A stretch of 64,000 nucleotides of DNA from Ammoniphilus oxalaticus (GTDB taxonomy: Bacteria > Bacillota > Bacilli > Aneurinibacillales > RAOX-1): the NCBI RefSeq assembly GCF_003609605.1, contig NZ_MCHY01000006.1, forward strand, positions 496,001-560,000, written 5' to 3'. Shown here piece after piece: positions 60,184-64,000 of this stretch. Numbering within the stretch: position 1 is the first letter of the stretch; every line of letters starts with the position of its first letter. Position numbers and translations under genes: made by a program. Below the pieces are notes generated by a model. That model searched no databases, had not been told where the DNA came from, and worked only from the letters and a program-made list of their open reading frames with translations.

Positions 60184-60228
60184 AGACGGTTTTTATTGCT
60201 TTCCTCCCGTCTAAATTCATCTTTATGG

Positions 60229-60262
60229 AAAAACCCAGCCTTCAAATGAAGACCGGGTTTTC
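60229..60262. terminator. bidirectional terminator
   Basis: AAAACCC(A)G and C(C)GGGTTTT arms around CCTTCAAATGAAGA, A-rich and T-rich flanks. Confidence 0.8.
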
Positions 60263-60282
60263 GGTGTGAGAATGAGTGAATG

Positions 60283-60525
60283 TTATTTCGCCGGATCCTC
60301 TTCGGCATCTTCACCGTCGATTGCGTCGCCAGCTTTATTGCCGATCATTCCTCCAGCTATCGCTCCCGCAACAGTTCCAAGCGGACCGAAGATCGAGCCA
60401 GCAGCTGCGCCTGCAACAGCGCCGCCGGCTGTACCGATGGCTTCGGTTGTATCGAAATCATCTTCGTTTGCCTCATTTGGCTTTAGAGCGCGGTTCCGAT
60501 TACGATTGATCTTGTTGTCTGCCAT
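60283..60525 (-). CDS. glycine-zipper small protein, 80 aa
   Basis: A basic then acidic N terminus is followed by GTAGGAVAGAAAGSIFGPLG and TVAGAIAGGMIGNKAGDAID, a GxxxG glycine-zipper hairpin like those of small stress or spore membrane proteins. GTAGGAGTGAG precedes the ATG. The tail is acidic (DGEDAEEDPAK). Confidence 0.75.
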   Translation of the reverse strand: MADNKINRNRNRALKPNEANEDDFDTTEAIGTAGGAVAGAAAGSIFGPLGTVAGAIAGGMIGNKAGDAIDGEDAEEDPAK

Positions 60526-60741
60526 TCAACTCACTCCTACACTGTATTTAGGAAAGCGTTCGATCTTTAAACGCCGACCTCACTTGGTATTATGTCCAAG
60601 CCATTCAGTTTTACGCGTGTAGGAAAGAGGAATAGAATGGAATGTGTTGTTCAATACGCATCGTTGTAGCCGATGGAATCTGTATCGTTTATGATAGAGT
60701 GGACTGTTTCCATTATAATAACAAGGAGTAAAGTCATTTTT

Positions 60742-61062
60742 ATGAGTTCAAAATTAAATTCAACTATCCATCCTCAATGCGCCGAAGCGATCAAGCGACT
60801 GATTAGGATGAAGGATCCCCAATTTGCTGACCTCGTTGCCCTAAAAACATATGGCAGCGATTCTTATTCCGCGATGGGTTGGGATCAACTGAAACGATAT
60901 ATCAATGAACAGACCGTGGTTGTCGTTGAACAATTTGAAGATGAGGCGAACATTTTATCGGCGCTGCGTTGGCTCGGTCGTGGCTTACCATTATCACTTG
61001 CGATTCGTAAGGTGAAAGCGGATCACGCGATGTATCGATATAAGACACCCAATCGAGAATAG
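60742..61062 (+). CDS. hypothetical protein, 106 aa
   Basis: Helical, no membrane segments: MSSKLNSTIHPQCAEAIKRL, then QFADLVALKTYGSDSYSAMG and ILSALRWLGRGLPLSLAIRK. The only ribosome binding site, AAGGAG, is 13 bases before ATG 60742, which is long. An upstream start to 60673 exists without one. Ten bases before the next gene, so co-transcribed. Confidence 0.6.
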   Translation: MSSKLNSTIHPQCAEAIKRLIRMKDPQFADLVALKTYGSDSYSAMGWDQLKRYINEQTVVVVEQFEDEANILSALRWLGRGLPLSLAIRKVKADHAMYRYKTPNRE

Positions 61063-61072
61063 GGGGATTACG

Positions 61073-61957
61073 ATGGAAAAAGTAGTGATAGCGGGCGGCA
61101 CAGGATTCATCGGAAACTATTTTGAAGAAAGATTTGAGGAATTAGGATATGAGGTCAAAATTATTTCGAGACAGTCACCCTATATTCCTTGGGACGATCA
61201 GGCTGGGATCATCGAAGCGTTGGAAAATGCGCAAATCTTGATTAACCTTGCCGGAAAATCGGTTAATTGTCGATATAATGAAGCGAACAAGCGCGAAATT
61301 ATCGACTCCCGCACTCGAACGACGACGCTACTTGGCGAGTCGATTTTAAAATGCGAAAACCCGCCTAACCTGTGGATCAATTCAAGCACAGCAACGATTT
61401 ATCGTCACGCCGAAGATCGCCCGATGACAGAAGAAGAAGGGGAAATCGGGACTGGTTTTTCGGTCGAAGTGGCAAAAACGTGGGAAGAGTGTTTTTTTGA
61501 TTTTAATTTGCCGCAAACAAGACAAATCGCCTTGCGAATCGCGATCGTGTTAGGCCCAGGTGGCGGCGTGATGACCCCTTACATAAATTTAACGCGATTT
61601 GGACTCGGTGGACCACAAGGTCCAGGCACTCAAATGTTTAGTTGGATCCATGTGGAAGATTTGTTTCAGATTGTCCGCTTTCTCGAAGAAAGAGAGGACT
61701 TGGATGGTGTGTTTAATTGTTCCGCGCCCAAACCTGTTAGCAATCGCGAATTAATGCGGCAGTTTCGCCAGGCGATGAACGTTCCAATCGGATTACCCGC
61801 TCCGAAATGGATGTTAGAACTAGGGGCCGTCCTGATCAAAACAGAAACCGAATTAGTCCTCAAAAGTCGCTGGGTCTTGCCGAAGCGATTGGAACAGGCG
61901 GGGTATGCGTTTAGGTTTCGCTCGCTTCGAGATACGTTGGAGAATATTTTAACTTAA
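61073..61957 (+). CDS. TIGR01777 family epimerase (YfhF-like)
   Basis: 294-aa extended SDR. GGTGFIGNYFEERFEELGY is the nucleotide motif; NLAGKSVNCRYNEANKREII, SRTRTTTLLGESI and INSSTATIYRHAEDRPM are TIGR01777 hallmarks, and a C-terminal DUF1731-like end has PKWMLELGAVLIKTETELVL and KRLEQAGYAFRF. The family is linked to cell-division or envelope functions (SulA-like naming is historical). The substrate is unknown. Confidence 0.9.
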   Translation: MEKVVIAGGTGFIGNYFEERFEELGYEVKIISRQSPYIPWDDQAGIIEALENAQILINLAGKSVNCRYNEANKREIIDSRTRTTTLLGESILKCENPPNLWINSSTATIYRHAEDRPMTEEEGEIGTGFSVEVAKTWEECFFDFNLPQTRQIALRIAIVLGPGGGVMTPYINLTRFGLGGPQGPGTQMFSWIHVEDLFQIVRFLEEREDLDGVFNCSAPKPVSNRELMRQFRQAMNVPIGLPAPKWMLELGAVLIKTETELVLKSRWVLPKRLEQAGYAFRFRSLRDTLENILT

Positions 61958-61961
61958 CGAT

Positions 61962-62002
61962 AAAAAATCGCTCCCGCTTCGGTTAGCAGGAACGATTTTT
62001 TT
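61962..62002. terminator. bidirectional terminator
   Basis: AAAAAATCG(C)TCC pairs with GGA(A)CGATTTTTT. It overlaps the stop of the minus-strand DUF4179 gene. Confidence 0.88.
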
Positions 62003-63023
62003 ATTGATCGACAGGTATCACTGTGTCAAAGAACACGATCGATTCGATTTCCTTATCGTTAATAACATTTTCAAAAGTTTTCATGATAAACAATTCTTCT
62101 TTTAATGTATCCGCGACGTACATTCCATTGAAAATCGTCGTCGTTTCTGAGCTTCCGTCTGTATAGTTTATTGTGATGGGTAAATTGTCCAAGTACTCAT
62201 CTAGCCCAACCTCTTCCATCCATCCGTGAGCTTTGCTGATTTCCTCTACAAATGGAGTCTCAACGATGATCGTTACAGAGATAGGCGATATAGAAACGCT
62301 CTTAAGTGTCGCTGCATGATCAAACAGCGTGATCGGTTTGTCCAAGTCGTAGACAGTTGAATAATCTTTAAAATCTAACGTAAACGATGTTTTCCATTCA
62401 CCGGGTATGACGGTTTTAAAAATACCCGGAAATGGATCTGCTGCTTGTAGATCGGAAAGTTTTAACTTAATTTTTTGTCCCATTAAAGATTCCCTCGTTT
62501 TCAGTCTCATCATCATGCTTATTTGATTATCCTCGGCATGTTTGTCGTCTAATTTAGTGAATCCGATCCCTTGAAAACCTTGTATAGAACGAATGTCTGA
62601 GTCTTCAAACCGATAACGCGCTTTGTCTAAAACAGTCCCCTCTGGGGCGGTGAAATCCATTAGAATGTACACGAGATTGCTGTCGCCAATGACCTGGTTA
62701 ATATGCAGTGTCCCATTTTTGTTCTTTATTTTCTTCTCCACTGTGGAAGCGCCGTTTGCTAAATGCTTAATTTGTTGCTCACTGGAAGGGTTCAAGAAAT
62801 TAAGAAACTTCGTATCTAAACCAATAAAGGTAGCGGCGATGGCTGTCGTTGTAATCAAACAGCAAGCGATTAAGGCTGCAACTAATTTAGGCTTTAATCG
62901 TGTTGGCGATGGTTTTGTCTGCTTATTTTGTCTGTTAACTAAGATCTGATTGAACATTCGTTTCTTTTGTTTATCTGTCGGGTCTAGCTCTTCAGATATT
63001 TTGTTGACAATCTCTTTGTCCAA
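62001..63023 (-). CDS. DUF4179 anti-sigma-like membrane protein
   Basis: 340 aa. A short cytosolic N terminus (EELDPTDKQKKRMFNQIL), one transmembrane helix (LVAALIACCLITTTAIAATF) and a large extracytoplasmic domain fit DUF4179 proteins, which are encoded right after ECF sigma factors and act as their anti-sigma factor. It overlaps the sigma gene by 32 bases, so the two are translated together. Confidence 0.85.
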   Translation of the reverse strand: MDKEIVNKISEELDPTDKQKKRMFNQILVNRQNKQTKPSPTRLKPKLVAALIACCLITTTAIAATFIGLDTKFLNFLNPSSEQQIKHLANGASTVEKKIKNKNGTLHINQVIGDSNLVYILMDFTAPEGTVLDKARYRFEDSDIRSIQGFQGIGFTKLDDKHAEDNQISMMMRLKTRESLMGQKIKLKLSDLQAADPFPGIFKTVIPGEWKTSFTLDFKDYSTVYDLDKPITLFDHAATLKSVSISPISVTIIVETPFVEEISKAHGWMEEVGLDEYLDNLPITINYTDGSSETTTIFNGMYVADTLKEELFIMKTFENVINDKEIESIVFFDTVIPVDQ

Positions 63024-63498
63024 ATCGAGTACCTCCTAAATCATGTTTAAGTCTTTCGCGACCTCGGACGAGTTGGGTTCGTATCGTGCTTTCGTTGCGC
63101 CCTAACAGCTCGGCAATTTCCTTCGTTGAATAATCCTCGAAATAGTACAGATATAACACGACCCGATATTTTTCTGAAAGCGTAAAAAGCTTTCCTATCA
63201 TTTCTTTTGTCTCATTCTTTTCATCCCATGCGGCGATTTCTGGCAGGTTTTCAAAATCAACCCTTTTTCGTTTCCACCAAGATTTAAGCTGATCCTTGCA
63301 GTGGTTTCTCGCTGTCGTTATTAACCAGGCTTTTTCGTGTTCGTAACTGTTAAAATTGACGGGCGATTGCGCCATTTTGAGAAATACGGATTGAACAGCG
63401 TCTTCCGTGTCAGCCTTATTTTTTAGGTAGATATAGCATATTTTGTAGACAATGTTCACGTTGCGTTCATATATTTCAGCTAGCTCATGATCCGTCAC
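62992..63498 (-). CDS. ECF RNA polymerase sigma factor
   Basis: 168 aa. Region 2 has YKICYIYLKNKADTEDAVQS, then VFLKMAQSP and EKAWLITTARNHCKDQLKS. Region 4 has LFTLSEKYRVVLYLYYFEDY, then STKEIAELLGRNESTIRTQL. GTG 63498 follows AGAGGAGGTGG; the frame is open to 63549 without need. It is paired with the overlapping DUF4179 gene. Target promoters, often its own, were not identified. Confidence 0.92.
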   Translation of the reverse strand: MTDHELAEIYERNVNIVYKICYIYLKNKADTEDAVQSVFLKMAQSPVNFNSYEHEKAWLITTARNHCKDQLKSWWKRKRVDFENLPEIAAWDEKNETKEMIGKLFTLSEKYRVVLYLYYFEDYSTKEIAELLGRNESTIRTQLVRGRERLKHDLGGTRFGQRDCQQNI

Positions 63499-63710
63499 GT
63501 TCCCACCTCCTCTATATACAACACGATTCTGTATCGCGAAATGTCCCATTCTATAAGAAGTTTTTATTTTTGTGACTCATTGTGATCCATTAGCTTTACA
63601 AAGTATAAATGAGAATCATCGTAGCGGGTAGGTACTAACCAAAATAGGTACTGCCAGCAGAGGAGAGAGAGCGTTACAATAGGGATAGAGAGAAGGAAGG
63701 GGAAGAGCGG

Positions 63711-64000
63711 ATGAAGGTTTTTAGTTCGATTTTAATAACAGGCGGTATTGCATTCGCAGGTTTTATTGCTATGTTTTTTGCGGCTTTTTCGCAGGACGCG
63801 CCTTTTTTTATGCCATTTGTGGTTACTGTTTCTGTGATCATCGCGATTTTTTCAAATTTAGTCATTTGGGGGCAAGCGAATAAAAAGTGGTTTAAGTGGG
63901 GTTTGGTTTCTTTTATTAGCTTGAGTGTGATCAGTGTCGGGGGCTATAAAATCAATCAAAAGCGAATCGAAGATTTGCAGATTATGAGCAGGCAGGATGT
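63711..64000 (+). CDS. membrane-anchored protein, 3' end outside window
   Basis: Starts MKVFSSILITGGIAFAGFIA after AAGGGGAAGAG, with three hydrophobic segments (about 4-22, 30-50, 60-78) and then a charged GYKINQKRIEDLQIMSRQDV at the window edge. The family cannot be decided from the N-terminal 96 residues. Confidence 0.65.
   Translation, partial: MKVFSSILITGGIAFAGFIAMFFAAFSQDAPFFMPFVVTVSVIIAIFSNLVIWGQANKKWFKWGLVSFISLSVISVGGYKINQKRIEDLQIMSRQD

Noticed and set aside
60266-60622. 118-aa plus-strand open frame opposite the glycine-zipper gene
   Set aside because: It is a low-complexity shadow of the Gly/Ala-rich minus-strand gene, which has the better start.

Overview
The window reads as chromosomal DNA of a low-to-moderate GC Gram-positive spore former of the Bacillales. 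The signs are strong AGGAGG-type ribosome binding sites, frequent TTG and GTG starts, a YheC/YheD-type spore-coat ATP-grasp gene, Bacillus-type Mrp, MsmX/UgpC, YkoP, YfnB and SinI-like proteins, and many short U-tract terminators. Two adjacent OxlT-like oxalate:formate antiporters suggest an oxalate user such as an Ammoniphilus-like organism. That is an inference; no rRNA or other taxonomic marker is present.

Layout. 1-5.5 kb: small genes (YkgJ-type cysteine cluster, YciI-like, erythromycin-esterase family, YkoP-like, KdpD-type Usp). Among them is a HesB-like gene interrupted only by an in-frame UGA that is followed by a bacterial-SECIS-like hairpin. 5.8-11.6 kb: a complete mrpABCDEFG Na+/H+ antiporter operon. 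11.6-13.95 kb: TraX-like, GIY-YIG-like and DUF2087 regulator genes on the minus strand. 14.2-21 kb: a Wadjet-type SMC system, with jetA-jetB-jetC co-directional and jetD convergent, its stop codon overlapping that of jetC. 21.3-24 kb: cobalamin riboswitch plus metE. 24.6-30.2 kb: Gfo/Idh oxidoreductase, a complete sugar ABC importer, and an MsmX-like ATPase facing it. 30.3-31.6 kb: a membrane protein and a YfnB/YjjG-type nucleotidase.

31.7-44.8 kb is a decayed accessory island. It holds an integrase fragment, a phage/adhesin fragment, a frameshifted holin, IS21, IS110 and IS3 remnants, an inverted second copy of the IS3 left end, phage-like small genes, a flagellin 3-prime relic, and two copies of a short zinc-finger-like C-terminal relic. 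Inside the debris are two intact short genes for SinI-like anti-repressors, each directly behind a c-di-GMP-I (GEMM) riboswitch, and a third SinI-like gene on the other strand. This would couple c-di-GMP directly to a SinI/SinR-type switch.

44.9-64 kb looks like core genome again: tandem oxlT-like antiporters, two paralogous four-helix membrane proteins flanking a PepSY lipoprotein, a BCCT transporter convergent with a KamA-family radical SAM aminomutase, SDR genes, an RraA-like protein, DUF1189, a methyltransferase, a TIGR01777 protein and an ECF sigma/DUF4179 pair.

Themes inferred from content: ion and osmotic homeostasis (Mrp, BCCT, KamA), oxalate exchange (OxlT pair), plasmid/phage defence (Wadjet), and B12- and c-di-GMP-dependent RNA regulation. 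No tRNA, rRNA or CRISPR array was recognised.
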